NCBI GenBank assembly: GCA_026387775.1
Contig: JAPLLC010000183.1
Span: forward strand, 1 to 37,747
Length of the DNA: 37,747 nucleotides
Direction: 5' to 3'
Origin: Candidatus Methylomirabilota bacterium
GTDB lineage: Bacteria; Methylomirabilota; Methylomirabilia; Methylomirabilales; 2-02-FULL-66-22
Shown here: positions 30,423 to 37,747 of the stretch, piece by piece
How positions within the stretch are numbered: position 1 is the first letter of the stretch
Layout: each line of letters begins with the position of its first letter
Notes under the pieces: model-generated
The model's database searches: none
Told to the model about the DNA's origin: nothing
The model's input: only the letters and a program-made list of their open reading frames with translations
Position numbers and translations under genes: made by a program

Positions 30423-31028
30423 TTAGCAGTCTGCTGAAAAAGGCCCATCTGCGGCGTTGGCACGCTGGGGCACTCGTTGCGGCGTACCTGAAGTACGCCT
30501 CACTCGGCCCTGTGCGCGCCGCCTTGCATCTGGACCTTTTTGAGCAGCCTGGGCGAAAACGAGTGTTTCAGCATCCTGTGAAATCCGAGAGTCGAGTAGG
30601 GGTCGAATCGCCGCCAGGGCATCCGCGATGCCGCGCTCGGTGAAGCGGGAGAGCGGCTTGCCGAGTGCGAAGTCGGCGGCGGGAATGGTTATCCACCAGG
30701 CCTCCGGCGATCGGCCGAAGGCAGTCTGGGTAAAAGCGAGGAGTGTCTGGGGATCCGAGGTGTGGCCCAGGCAACTGGTCTGGGGCACCGGAGAGATCGG
30801 ACGCACGCGGACCGCAGGGTCGTCGGCGGCCGGGTGAGCGTCGAGGAAGATGGCTCGATCCGCGGCGGCCAACGGATCGGCCAGTTCGGGGGTGAGCTGG
30901 TGAAGCGAGAGGACGCGGACTGCGGGGAGTTCCCAGGCGGCAATCCGAGCGGCGGCGCACCGGCCTGCCGCGTCGTCGCCGCGGAGGTCGTTGCCGTAAC
31001 CGATCACCAGGATCGAGCCCGGGCGCAT
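30423..31028 (-). CDS. hoxW: Hydrogenase maturation protease (HoxW-like) with repeat-derived C-terminus
   Basis: M52 endopeptidase next to hoxH. The first ~158 residues are normal: V-I-G-Y-G-N-D-L-R-G-D-D-A-A-G near residue 8, A-I-F-L-D-A-H near residue 59, C-L-G-H-T-S-D-P near residue 86. The family usually ends soon after the helix A-L-A-A-I-R-P-L-L. Here the frame runs on into the 126-bp repeat at 30426-30551, which supplies the last ~42 residues (from A-A-Q-K-G) and, at its outer edge, the TAA stop. The Asp/His sites are upstream of this so activity may survive. ATG 31028 follows GGAGAGGG, 26 bp after hoxH. Confidence 0.9.
   Translation of the reverse strand: MRPGSILVIGYGNDLRGDDAAGRCAAARIAAWELPAVRVLSLHQLTPELADPLAAADRAIFLDAHPAADDPAVRVRPISPVPQTSCLGHTSDPQTLLAFTQTAFGRSPEAWWITIPAADFALGKPLSRFTERGIADALAAIRPLLDSRISQDAETLVFAQAAQKGPDARRRAQGRVRRTSGTPQRVPQRANAADGPFSADC
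30426..30551. repeat. 126-bp inverted-repeat element, copy 2, in the 3' end of the hox protease gene
   Basis: Same family as 9805-9931, matching along the whole length including the inner GCGTACctgaaGTACGC palindrome. End arms: GCAGTCTGCTGAAAAAGG (left) and CCTTTTTGAGCAGCCT (right). It separates the hox block from the molybdopterin/group 4 block and its hairpin could act as a partial terminator or mRNA-processing point in this operon. Confidence 0.88.
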
Positions 31029-31054
31029 AATCCCTCTCCGCCCGGCGTCCTCCG

Positions 31055-32479
31055 TCAGGAGCGCCGGGCCTCGTCGAGGACGCTGCCGTCGGATGCCACC
31101 AGGGTTACCTGGAGCGTCATGGCGCCGGCGGCGTGCGTGGAGCAGCTCAAACAGGGGTCGTAGGCTCGGATACCGGCCTCGACCCGGTTCAGCATCCCCT
31201 CGGGGATGTGAGGTCCTTGGATGTAGTGCCGCGCGATCTGCGCCACGGTCCGGTTCATGGCGAGATTATTCTGACCGGTGGCGATAATTAAGTTCACTTT
31301 CTGGACGAGGCCATACTTGTCCACGTGGTAGTGATGGAAGAGGGTGCCGCGCGGGGCCTCGCTCACGCCGACGGCCTCGAGCTGATTGATTCCTGCGTCG
31401 GCGCGCAGCCGGTCCGACATGAGGTCGGGGTCGTCCAGGGCGCGCTCGATCTTCTCGACGGTTGCCAGGATCTCGACCAGCCGCGCGTGGTGATAGCGAA
31501 ACGACGAGGTCGCGGTGCCGTTGGCGCGGTCGCGGAACGCGCGCAGTTCCTGGTCCGCCAAGGGCGTGCCGATCTGCGAGCAGACGTTCAGGCGCGCCAG
31601 CGGTCCGACGCGGTACATCCCGTCGGGGTAGCCGAGCGGCCGATAGAACGGCGATTTCAGATAGGAGTCCGACTCCACCGCCTCGCCGATGAACTCCTGA
31701 TAGCGGCGAGCCTCCAGCCGATCGGCGATGACGTTTCCGGCGCTGTCCACGAAGCGGAGATGGCCGTCGTAATGCTCCCACGCCCCGTCCGGTCCGACCA
31801 AGCCCATGAAGAGACTGGGGAAGTTTCCGAAGATATGCGCCTCCTTTTCAAGGGAGGGCAACATCCGTTTGAACCGGCCCAGCGTGTCTAAAATCGTGGC
31901 GCGCGCCTCGGGGATGCGAGTCCGGATCTGGGCGTGCGATTCCTGGGAGAGCGCCGACCGGACGCCGCCGGGCACGGCCCACGCCGGATGGATCTTTTGC
32001 CCGCCGAGATGTGCGATGATCTCCTGCCCGAACTGGCGCAGGCGGATGCCGGCCCGGGCCAACTCCGGCTCGGCGGCGACCAGGCCGAAGATGTTGCGGG
32101 TGGCCGGGTCGCTGTCGAAGCCCAGCAAGAAGTCGGGCGCGCTCAGATGGAAAAAGCTCAAGGCGTGGGACTGGAGGATCTGCCCCAGGTTCATCAGCCG
32201 GCGGAGCTTCTCCGCGGCGGGGGGGATGCTGACCGCCAGGATCTGGTCGCCCGCCTTGGCCGAGGCCAGGAGGTGGCTCACCGGGCAGATCCCGCAGACC
32301 CGGGCGGTGATTCCGGGCATCTCGTAAAGCGGGCGGCCCTCACAGAAACGCTCGAACCCGCGGAATTCGGTGACGTGGAACTTGGCGTCGGTCACCTGTC
32401 CGGCGTCGTCGAGATAGATGGTGATCTTGGCGTGGCCTTCGATGCGCGTGACTGGATCGATGACAATCCGTTGAGCCAT
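31055..32479 (-). CDS. hoxH: NAD-linked [NiFe] hydrogenase large subunit HoxH (group 3d)
   Basis: Catalytic subunit of the bidirectional soluble hydrogenase, 474 aa. L1 motif [10 protein letters not shown] (Cys62, Cys65) and L2 motif D-P-C-L-S-C-S-T-H (Cys443, Cys446, His449), with a 25-residue tail after the His for HoxW cleavage. Also R-I-E-G-H near residue 12 and [11 protein letters not shown] near the middle. ATG 32479 starts M-A-Q-R-I-V-I-D-P as in HoxH. Together with HoxY it reversibly oxidises H2; HoxFU pass electrons to NAD+. It lies 66 bp after hoxY, the largest gap inside the hox block apart from the one before hoxU. Confidence 0.96.
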   Translation of the reverse strand: MAQRIVIDPVTRIEGHAKITIYLDDAGQVTDAKFHVTEFRGFERFCEGRPLYEMPGITARVCGICPVSHLLASAKAGDQILAVSIPPAAEKLRRLMNLGQILQSHALSFFHLSAPDFLLGFDSDPATRNIFGLVAAEPELARAGIRLRQFGQEIIAHLGGQKIHPAWAVPGGVRSALSQESHAQIRTRIPEARATILDTLGRFKRMLPSLEKEAHIFGNFPSLFMGLVGPDGAWEHYDGHLRFVDSAGNVIADRLEARRYQEFIGEAVESDSYLKSPFYRPLGYPDGMYRVGPLARLNVCSQIGTPLADQELRAFRDRANGTATSSFRYHHARLVEILATVEKIERALDDPDLMSDRLRADAGINQLEAVGVSEAPRGTLFHHYHVDKYGLVQKVNLIIATGQNNLAMNRTVAQIARHYIQGPHIPEGMLNRVEAGIRAYDPCLSCSTHAAGAMTLQVTLVASDGSVLDEARRS

Positions 32480-32545
32480 GGAAAAATTCGTCTCCGTGTA
32501 TGCGTGAGTCGTCGGCGCCGATTCCCGCTCCAGGCAGGGCGGCAT

Positions 32546-33088
32546 TTACCCCGCTTTCAAATCACGGCCCGCCAATACGGGCTGCTTCCCCGCCAGGACC
32601 TGCTCCAGGACGCTCCGGATCCGGTCGGCCGGCGGCGGGCAGCCGGACAGGAAGGTGTCCACATGTACAACCTCATGGACGGGCAGCACTCGATCCAAGA
32701 GGACGGGGAGGATGCCCGGCTCGGCAGGGATCCGGGCGGCAATATCCGCCCCCTCCAGATAGGCTCGCCGGAGGACGGGTTCCGCCGTGCCCAGGGGGTT
32801 CCGCATGGCGGTGACGTTGCCCGTGACGGCACAATCCCCGAACGAGACGAGGTGCTTCGTCCGTTGGCGGACTCGCCGGATGAGATGCAGATGCTCGTCG
32901 TTCGCCACCGCCCCCTCGACCAAGGCCACGTCCACCCCTTCAGGGTATTCCTTGATGTCCGCGATCGGGCTGTAGACCAGTCGGACCTGCTCCGCCAGGG
33001 TGATGAGCCACTCGTCCAGGTCCAGAAACGACATGTGGCAGCCCGAGCAGCCACCCAGCCAGACGGTGGCCAGTCTTATCGGATCCAT
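32546..33088 (-). CDS. hoxY: NAD-linked hydrogenase small subunit HoxY
   Basis: 180-aa small subunit carrying one [4Fe-4S] cluster next to the NiFe site. Ligands: [12 protein letters not shown] near residue 12, [10 protein letters not shown] near residue 88 and L-S-G-C-P-P-P-A-D near residue 147. The small size without extra C-terminal clusters is typical of HoxY. ATG 33088 (M-D-P-I-R-L-A) overlaps the end of hoxU by 13 bp, with GGGAGAAAC upstream. Confidence 0.95.
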   Translation of the reverse strand: MDPIRLATVWLGGCSGCHMSFLDLDEWLITLAEQVRLVYSPIADIKEYPEGVDVALVEGAVANDEHLHLIRRVRQRTKHLVSFGDCAVTGNVTAMRNPLGTAEPVLRRAYLEGADIAARIPAEPGILPVLLDRVLPVHEVVHVDTFLSGCPPPADRIRSVLEQVLAGKQPVLAGRDLKAG

Positions 33089-33792
33089 TGATGTTTCTCC
33101 CGGGCCGTGACGATGAACTCCAGCCGCCAGCGATCCCGCTCCATCTCGGCGACGGTGACCCCGCGGCGGAAGATCGCCCCGGTGGGGCAGGCCTGGACAC
33201 ACTTGCCGCAGGCAGTGCAGCTCTTGGCCTGGCCCCAGGGCTGATTCAGATCGGTGATGACCTTTGTCTGCGCGCCGCGGCCCGCCATGTCCCAGGTGTG
33301 GGCCCCCTCGATCTCGTCGCAGACCCGGACGCAGCGGGCACACAGGATGCAGCGGTTGTGGTCGATGCCGAACCGCTCGTGGGTGACGTCCACCTGGTGC
33401 AGGGGAGAGACGTAGTCGAACCGCGAATGATCCATCCCCACGGCAATCGCAAGATCCTGCAGTTCACAGTGGCCGTTCGCCACGCAGACCGAGCAGACGT
33501 GGTTCCGCTCGGCAAAGAGGAGTTCCAGGATCATCCGCCGGTACTCCCGGATCCGGTCGGTGCTGGTGCGGATCTCCATCCCTTCGGCCACCTTGGTGAC
33601 GCAGGCGGGCAACAGCCGGTTCCCGCCTCCGAGTTCGACCAGACAGATCCGGCATGCCCCCACGGTCGAGACCCCTTCCAGGCGGCACAGGGCGGGAATG
33701 AAGATCCCGGCCTCCTTGGCGGCCTCGAGGATCGTCTGATCCTCGTGGGCGCTGACCAATTGTCCGTCAATCGTGAGTGTCTTTACAGCCAT
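33076..33792 (-). CDS. hoxU: Diaphorase iron-sulfur subunit HoxU
   Basis: 238-aa NuoG-N-terminus-like subunit. It has a [2Fe-2S] site (A-L-C-R-L-E, then V-G-A-C-R-I-C-L-V), the His/Cys3 cluster motif [12 protein letters not shown] near residue 112, and two ferredoxin-type [4Fe-4S] motifs, [11 protein letters not shown] and [12 protein letters not shown]. It links HoxF to HoxYH. ATG 33792 ([10 protein letters not shown]) is the family start; an in-frame start exists 16 codons upstream but lacks similarity. Confidence 0.95.
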   Translation of the reverse strand: MAVKTLTIDGQLVSAHEDQTILEAAKEAGIFIPALCRLEGVSTVGACRICLVELGGGNRLLPACVTKVAEGMEIRTSTDRIREYRRMILELLFAERNHVCSVCVANGHCELQDLAIAVGMDHSRFDYVSPLHQVDVTHERFGIDHNRCILCARCVRVCDEIEGAHTWDMAGRGAQTKVITDLNQPWGQAKSCTACGKCVQACPTGAIFRRGVTVAEMERDRWRLEFIVTAREKHQWIR

Positions 33793-33856
33793 GATCGCCG
33801 ACCTCGCGAACGAGTGAACATGGGTGAAAGGCGAGGGCAACCACCCCTCGCCCGTA

Positions 33857-35473
33857 TCAGGCCGCCTCGGACGACGCCTCGGGCTTTGCCAGGAAGGCCT
33901 CGTACTCGGGCCGGAAATACCGCAGTGTGCTCAACACCGGGTTCGGGGCGGATTGCCCGAGTCCGCACAGGCTGGTCTGCTTGACCATGGTGCAGAGCCT
34001 GTCCAGCGTGTCCAGATCCTCCGCCACCGCTCGGCCTTCGCGGACCTTGGACAGCAGGTGGTGGATCTGGGCCGTCCCGGCGCGGCAGGGGACGCATTTG
34101 CCGCAGGACTCGTCCATGCAGAACTCCATGAAAAAGTGGGCCACGTCCACCATGTTGTTCTGCTGGTCCATCACGATCATACCGCCGGAGCCCATGATGG
34201 AGCCCAGGCTGGCCAGCGACTCGTAGTCCACCGGGGTGTCCAGGGCCTCGGCCGGGATACACCCGCCCGAGGGACCGCCGGTCTGCACCGCCTTCACGGC
34301 GCCGCCGTCCGGCACGCCGCCGCCCATCTCCTCGATGATGGTGCGCAGCGGCGTGCCCATGGGGACCTCGATCAGCCCGGTGTTCTTGATCTTTCCGGCC
34401 AGCGCGAAGACTTTGGTGCCCTTGCTCTTCTCGGTCCCGATCTTGGCGAACCAATCGGCCCCGTTCCGGATGATGGCCGGGATGTTGGCGAAGGTCTCCA
34501 CGTTGTTGATCAGGGTGGGGAATCCCCACAAGCCGTGCTCGGCGGGGTAGGGCGGGCGGGGACGCGGCGTGCCGCGTTTCCCCTCGATGGAGCCCATCAG
34601 TGCGGTCTCTTCGCCGCACACGAAAGCCCCCGCGCCGATGCGCAGGTCGATGCGGAAGTCAAAGGGTGACTCGAAAATCTGGCTCCCAAGCAGCCCCAGC
34701 TTCCGCGCCTGGCGGATGGCGGTCTGCAAGCGGCTGATCGCCAGGGGGTACTCGCCCCGGACGTAGATGAACCCCTGGGTGGCTCCGACCGCATAGGCGG
34801 CGATGGCCATGCCTTCCAGCACGCGGTGGGGGTCGCTTTCCAGGACGCTGCGATCCATGAAGGCGCCCGGGTCCCCCTCGTCGGCGTTGCAGACGATGAA
34901 CTTCCGCTCGCTCTTCACCTTGGCGACGAGGCCCCATTTGAGCCCGGTGGGGTATCCCGCACCGCCGCGCCCCCGCAAACCGCTCTTGGTGATGGTGTCC
35001 ACTACGTCGGCCGGCTTCAGCTCCCGCAGGGCGTGGTAGAGCGGCTGGTACCCGTTGGCGGCGACGTAGTCCTCGATCTGCTCGGGGTCGATCTTCCCGC
35101 TGTTCTCCAGGACGATCGGCACCTGGCGGGTGAAGAAGGGGTGACGGAAATCCGCCTGGCTGGCGGTGGCGACGCCGCGGCCGGTCAGGGCGGCGACGAT
35201 GGATGGGGCGTCGGCCGGAGTCACTTTTTCATAGAGGATGTTTTCGGGAACCACGGCCACCAAGGGTCCACCGCTGCACAGGCCGAGACAGCCCACCCCG
35301 ACGACGGCAACACTGTCGGTGAGCCCGGCGGCGGCGACGGCATCATCGAGACTCTGCTTGACGGCCTGGGCGTTTGACGAGAGGCAGCCGGCGGCGACGC
35401 AGACGCGGAGGGAAATCCCCTTCTGACTCCGCCGCTGCTTCTCGCCAATCTCAAGCAGTTCGGTCAGATCCAT
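33857..35473 (-). CDS. hoxF: NADH-binding flavoprotein HoxF (NuoF-like)
   Basis: 538-aa diaphorase. The N-terminal ~120 residues are a thioredoxin-like [2Fe-2S] NuoE-type domain ([17 protein letters not shown]). Then comes the NuoF core with the NADH/FMN loops [16 protein letters not shown] near residue 165 and [10 protein letters not shown] near residue 194, [14 protein letters not shown] near residue 282, and the C-terminal [4Fe-4S] site S-C-G-K-C-V-P-C-R-x-G with S-L-C-G-L-G. It interconverts NAD+/NADH for HoxYH. ATG overlaps the end of hoxE by 23 bp. Confidence 0.96.
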   Translation of the reverse strand: MDLTELLEIGEKQRRSQKGISLRVCVAAGCLSSNAQAVKQSLDDAVAAAGLTDSVAVVGVGCLGLCSGGPLVAVVPENILYEKVTPADAPSIVAALTGRGVATASQADFRHPFFTRQVPIVLENSGKIDPEQIEDYVAANGYQPLYHALRELKPADVVDTITKSGLRGRGGAGYPTGLKWGLVAKVKSERKFIVCNADEGDPGAFMDRSVLESDPHRVLEGMAIAAYAVGATQGFIYVRGEYPLAISRLQTAIRQARKLGLLGSQIFESPFDFRIDLRIGAGAFVCGEETALMGSIEGKRGTPRPRPPYPAEHGLWGFPTLINNVETFANIPAIIRNGADWFAKIGTEKSKGTKVFALAGKIKNTGLIEVPMGTPLRTIIEEMGGGVPDGGAVKAVQTGGPSGGCIPAEALDTPVDYESLASLGSIMGSGGMIVMDQQNNMVDVAHFFMEFCMDESCGKCVPCRAGTAQIHHLLSKVREGRAVAEDLDTLDRLCTMVKQTSLCGLGQSAPNPVLSTLRYFRPEYEAFLAKPEASSEAA

Positions 35474-35999
35474 TATCGAGCCATCCTTTCACGTGATTCA
35501 CGACGCTCTCGGATGTCTGATGGCCAACCACCACCCCGTCGAGAACGACCGCGGGGGCGATGCCGCAGGCGCCGATGCAGCGCGCCTGGATCAGGGACAT
35601 GCTGCCGTCGGCCCGCGTCTCTCCGGCCCGGATGCCGGCGTAATCCTCGACCTTCTTGACGAGAGTGGCCGCCCCTTTCACATAGCAGGCAGTCCCCATG
35701 CAGACGACACATGAGTGCTTGCCCTTGGGCTTCAGAGAGAAGAAGTGATAGAAAGTTGCGACACCATACACCCGACTCGGGGGAAGCTTCAAGCCATTTG
35801 CGACAAAGACCAGCAACTCCGGGTCGAGATACCCGAAAAGCTCCTGCGCCGTGTGAAGCACCTCGATGAGCGCGTCTGGTTGATACTGGTGGCGCTTCAT
35901 GGTAGCGGCAAGATGCTTCAGTCGAGCGTCGGCCGCCAGACCGCTGGCGGCACCCGGGGCCGCGGTCCTAGCATTTTGCGTGATGGTGGCAGACTCCAT
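35451..35999 (-). CDS. hoxE: HoxE, NuoE-like [2Fe-2S] subunit
   Basis: 182-aa thioredoxin-like ferredoxin. The [2Fe-2S] ligands are in V-V-C-M-G-T-A-C-Y near residue 97 and [10 protein letters not shown] near residue 141; the family block [11 protein letters not shown] is present near residue 80. HoxE is present in five-subunit Hox enzymes and probably broadens electron-acceptor use. ATG 35999 has GGGAG seven bases upstream. First gene of the hydrogenase operon; a sigma54-like promoter lies about 100 bp upstream. Confidence 0.95.
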   Translation of the reverse strand: MESATITQNARTAAPGAASGLAADARLKHLAATMKRHQYQPDALIEVLHTAQELFGYLDPELLVFVANGLKLPPSRVYGVATFYHFFSLKPKGKHSCVVCMGTACYVKGAATLVKKVEDYAGIRAGETRADGSMSLIQARCIGACGIAPAVVLDGVVVGHQTSESVVNHVKGWLDNGSDRTA

Positions 36000-36099
36000 G
36001 CCGATCTCCCGGTTGGGGGTCTCTGTCTCGGGTGATGGCTACCCGGCGTGGAGGACACCCCTGTGAATAATGTCACAATCGACTGGAGAAGTTTAACGT

Positions 36100-36114
36100 G
36101 CAATTCCGGTGCTA
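36100..36114 (-). promoter_or_regulatory. Candidate sigma54 (-24/-12) promoter for the hox operon
   Basis: Minus strand reads TAGCACC-GGAA-TTGC, against consensus TGGCACG-N4-TTGC: spacing is exact, the -12 GC is intact and one G of the -24 GG is A. Transcription would start near 36088, about 90 bp before the hoxE ATG. Sigma54 control of hox and formate-hydrogenlyase operons is well known, via HoxA- or FhlA-type activators. No activator gene is in the window. Confidence 0.4.
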
Positions 36115-36446
36115 TTTTGGTCGAAGTGCGCGTAGAATCTGAGAAGAGTTCCCTGAAACGCGACAGGGGCTTGACGGAGGAGGGATCGGGCTGTTTAACA
36201 CTTAGGCCGGCGCAGGTCGGTAAATCGGCGCACAGCGGGGCTAATGGGGATCCTGGTGGGAATTTCTGTCTCAGATTTGCTCCATATTTCACAAGTCTTG
36301 GGGGGGGCGAGCGGAGCGGATTTACACGAATTCCTGTGGCGGGACGGACCTTCGGTGCGATGAGGTAGGGGGACGCGGGCGAGATGGCGGAAAGGAATTT
36401 GCCGGATTCGACGTAGGTCGAGATTGCGGAAGTGGGAAGGGGTGGA

Positions 36447-36475
36447 TTGACATATGACGGCTCAGGTTTTATATT
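36447..36475 (+). promoter_or_regulatory. Sigma70-type promoter for clpB
   Basis: TTGACA at 36447-36452 and TATATT at 36470-36475 with a 17-bp spacer: near-consensus. Transcription would begin near 36483, about 48 bp before the clpB ATG. I see no CIRCE element and no clear HAIR-type inverted repeat. Confidence 0.7.
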
Positions 36476-36530
36476 ACTAAATGTATAAGCTATCTTTGAA
36501 CTCCTATGTGGATGATGGAGGATGGCGCCC

Positions 36531-37747
36531 ATGAAATTCGACCAGTTCACGTTCAAGGCCCAGGAAGTGATTCAGGCTGCCCAGAAGACGGCGGAGGAGA
36601 TGCAGCATCAAGCTGTGGACATCGAGCACCTCCTCTTGGCGTTGGTCGAGCAGAGCGATGGCATTCTCATTCCCGTCTTGCAGAAGATTGGCGCCAGTCC
36701 GGGGCAGATCGCCGCGGGATTGCGCCAGGAGATGGGGAAGCTGCCGAAGGTCTACGGGCCGACCCAGATCTACATGACGCCGCGCCTCAACGAGGTCTTC
36801 AAGCGTGCGCAGGACGAGGCGGGGCGCCTCAAGGATGAATATATCGGCGCGGAGCACTTGCTGCTCGGCGTCCTTGACGAGTCCTCGGGGCCGGCCAGTC
36901 ATGCCCTCCAGGCGGCCGGCATCACCAAGGATGCCGTCTATTCCGCCCTGCAGACCGTACGAGGAGGGCAGCGGATCACCGATCCGAATCCCGAAGAGAA
37001 GTATCAGGCGCTGCAGCGCTACACCCGCGACCTGACCGATCTGGCGCAGAAGGGAAAACTGGACCCGGTGATCGGCCGAGACGAGGAGATCCGGCGGGTG
37101 ATTCAGGTGCTATCCCGGCGGACAAAGAACAACCCCGTCCTGATCGGGGAGCCGGGGGTCGGCAAGACGGCCATCGTGGAGGGGTTGGCGGAGCGAATCG
37201 TCCGCGGGGACGTGCCTGAGTCCCTGAAGGAGAAGAAGGTCGTCGCCTTGGATCTCGGCGCCCTGGTGGCCGGGACCAAGTATCGGGGGGAGTTCGAGGA
37301 CCGGCTCAAGGCGCTGCTCCGAGAGGTGACCGAGGCGGAGGGGAGAATCATCCTCTTCATCGACGAGCTCCATACCCTGGTGGGAGCGGGCGCGGCCGAA
37401 GGGGCCGTGGACGCCAGTAACATGCTGAAGCCGGCGCTGGCCCGCGGCGAGCTTCGCTGTGTCGGCGCCACGACGCTGGACGAGTATCGGAAGCGGATCG
37501 AGAAGGACGCGGCCCTGGAGCGGCGGTTCCAGCCCATCGTCGTGCGCCAGCCGAGCGTGGAAGACACCATTTCGATTCTGCGAGGGCTGCGGGAGCGCTA
37601 CGAGGTCCATCACGGGGTCCGGATCCGGGACGCGGCCCTGGTAGCCGCGGCCACCCTGTCCAACCGGTATATCACCGATCGGTTTCTTCCCGACAAGGCG
37701 ATCGACCTGGTGGACGAGGCGGCCAGCATGCTCCGGATGGAGATCGA
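36531..37747 (+). CDS. clpB: ClpB disaggregase (5' part, runs off the window)
   Basis: Hsp100 AAA+ chaperone that threads aggregated proteins in concert with DnaK. The first 405 codons are present. They cover the N-domain with its two Clp_N repeats (residues 1-145: [11 protein letters not shown] and [11 protein letters not shown]), the linker and most of AAA domain 1: Walker A G-E-P-G-V-G-K-T near residue 206, Walker [10 protein letters not shown] near residue 274, and A-L-E-R-R-F-Q. It begins M-K-F-D-Q-F-T and GGAGGA stands about eight bases before the ATG. The N-domain and start sequence favour ClpB over ClpA/ClpC; the middle domain that would prove it begins just past the right edge. Confidence 0.93.
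   Translation, partial: MKFDQFTFKAQEVIQAAQKTAEEMQHQAVDIEHLLLALVEQSDGILIPVLQKIGASPGQIAAGLRQEMGKLPKVYGPTQIYMTPRLNEVFKRAQDEAGRLKDEYIGAEHLLLGVLDESSGPASHALQAAGITKDAVYSALQTVRGGQRITDPNPEEKYQALQRYTRDLTDLAQKGKLDPVIGRDEEIRRVIQVLSRRTKNNPVLIGEPGVGKTAIVEGLAERIVRGDVPESLKEKKVVALDLGALVAGTKYRGEFEDRLKALLREVTEAEGRIILFIDELHTLVGAGAAEGAVDASNMLKPALARGELRCVGATTLDEYRKRIEKDAALERRFQPIVVRQPSVEDTISILRGLRERYEVHHGVRIRDAALVAAATLSNRYITDRFLPDKAIDLVDEAASMLRMEI

Larger units (their letters stand above)
36000..36530. other. Divergent intergenic region between hox operon and clpB
   Basis: 531 bp with no convincing gene. It contains the sigma54-like promoter toward hoxE (36100-36114), a small inverted repeat CCCTG/CAGGG at 36151-36168 that could be part of an activator site upstream of it, and the sigma70 promoter toward clpB (36447-36475). 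The remaining ~250 bp show no clear structure. Confidence 0.6.

Noticed and set aside
28366-30426. Long plus-strand open frame opposite the molybdopterin oxidoreductase gene
   Set aside because: Shadow frame created by third-position GC bias; the minus strand carries the ordered cofactor motifs.
36048-36368. Open frame of about 106 codons between hoxE and clpB
   Set aside because: No family, poor ribosome site, and it overlaps the likely hox promoter region.
1-37747. tRNA or rRNA genes
   Set aside because: I saw no cloverleaf with T-loop GTTCRANYC in the right setting and no rRNA-like stretches.

Overview
The window is GC-rich bacterial DNA (well above 60% G+C in most genes by eye) from what looks like an uncultured, metabolically flexible anaerobe or microaerophile. 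Support for this comes from two different [NiFe] hydrogenase systems, their maturation genes hypA/hypB, and a rubredoxin plus flavodiiron protein pair for O2 or NO detoxification. A lineage such as NC10/Methylomirabilota, Rokubacteria, Nitrospirota or the deltaproteobacterial groups would fit, but nothing here is a taxonomic marker and this is a guess.

Layout. 1-2937 (minus): 5' end of hypB, hypA, tex. 3265-4593: a 122-bp direct repeat in two copies bracketing a small lipoprotein gene and a decayed ORF. 4596-11347 (plus): housekeeping and redox genes: THUMP-type RNA methyltransferase, aminotransferase, a strongly folded 146-nt intergenic element, ettA, a TauE/SafE permease, a 127-bp inverted-repeat element, rubredoxin, flavodiiron protein. 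11497-12704: an unrecognised 395-aa gene. 12964-19351: an integron-like cassette array in which six attC-like sites, all reading on the minus strand, separate brnTA, a wrecked RelE/antitoxin locus, two unknown genes, a radC plus single-chain restriction-modification pair, and a NERD nuclease-like gene. No intact integrase is present; 19842-20170 may hold remains of one.

20176-35999 (minus) is one long close-packed gene run, read from right to left. It starts with hoxE-F-U-Y-H (NAD-linked group 3d hydrogenase) and its protease. A repeat insertion follows, then a molybdopterin oxidoreductase, sulfhydrogenase-like beta and gamma subunits, a second protease, and the subunits of a membrane-bound group 4 hydrogenase (NuoL-, NuoCD-, NuoH-, NuoI- and NuoB-like). 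The second half resembles formate hydrogenlyase, but its 'formate dehydrogenase' subunit has lost all three catalytic side chains (Sec/Cys, His, Arg), and the usual HycB electron carrier is replaced by an NAD(P)H-oxidoreductase-type beta/gamma pair. This suggests a membrane hydrogenase wired to NAD(P)H and an unknown molybdopterin substrate rather than to formate. Two of its genes are broken as written: the beta subunit by an in-frame amber codon, and the NuoH-like subunit by a deletion or frameshift. 36000-36530 carries a sigma54-like promoter facing hox and a near-consensus sigma70 promoter facing clpB, whose first 405 codons end the window.

Three genes here (hyfC, the M-S gene, the beta subunit) are interrupted while their flanking sequence is still well conserved, so recent decay and consensus or assembly error must both be kept in mind. 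TAG serves as an ordinary stop for the lipoprotein, rubredoxin and hyfI genes, so amber recoding is not favoured.
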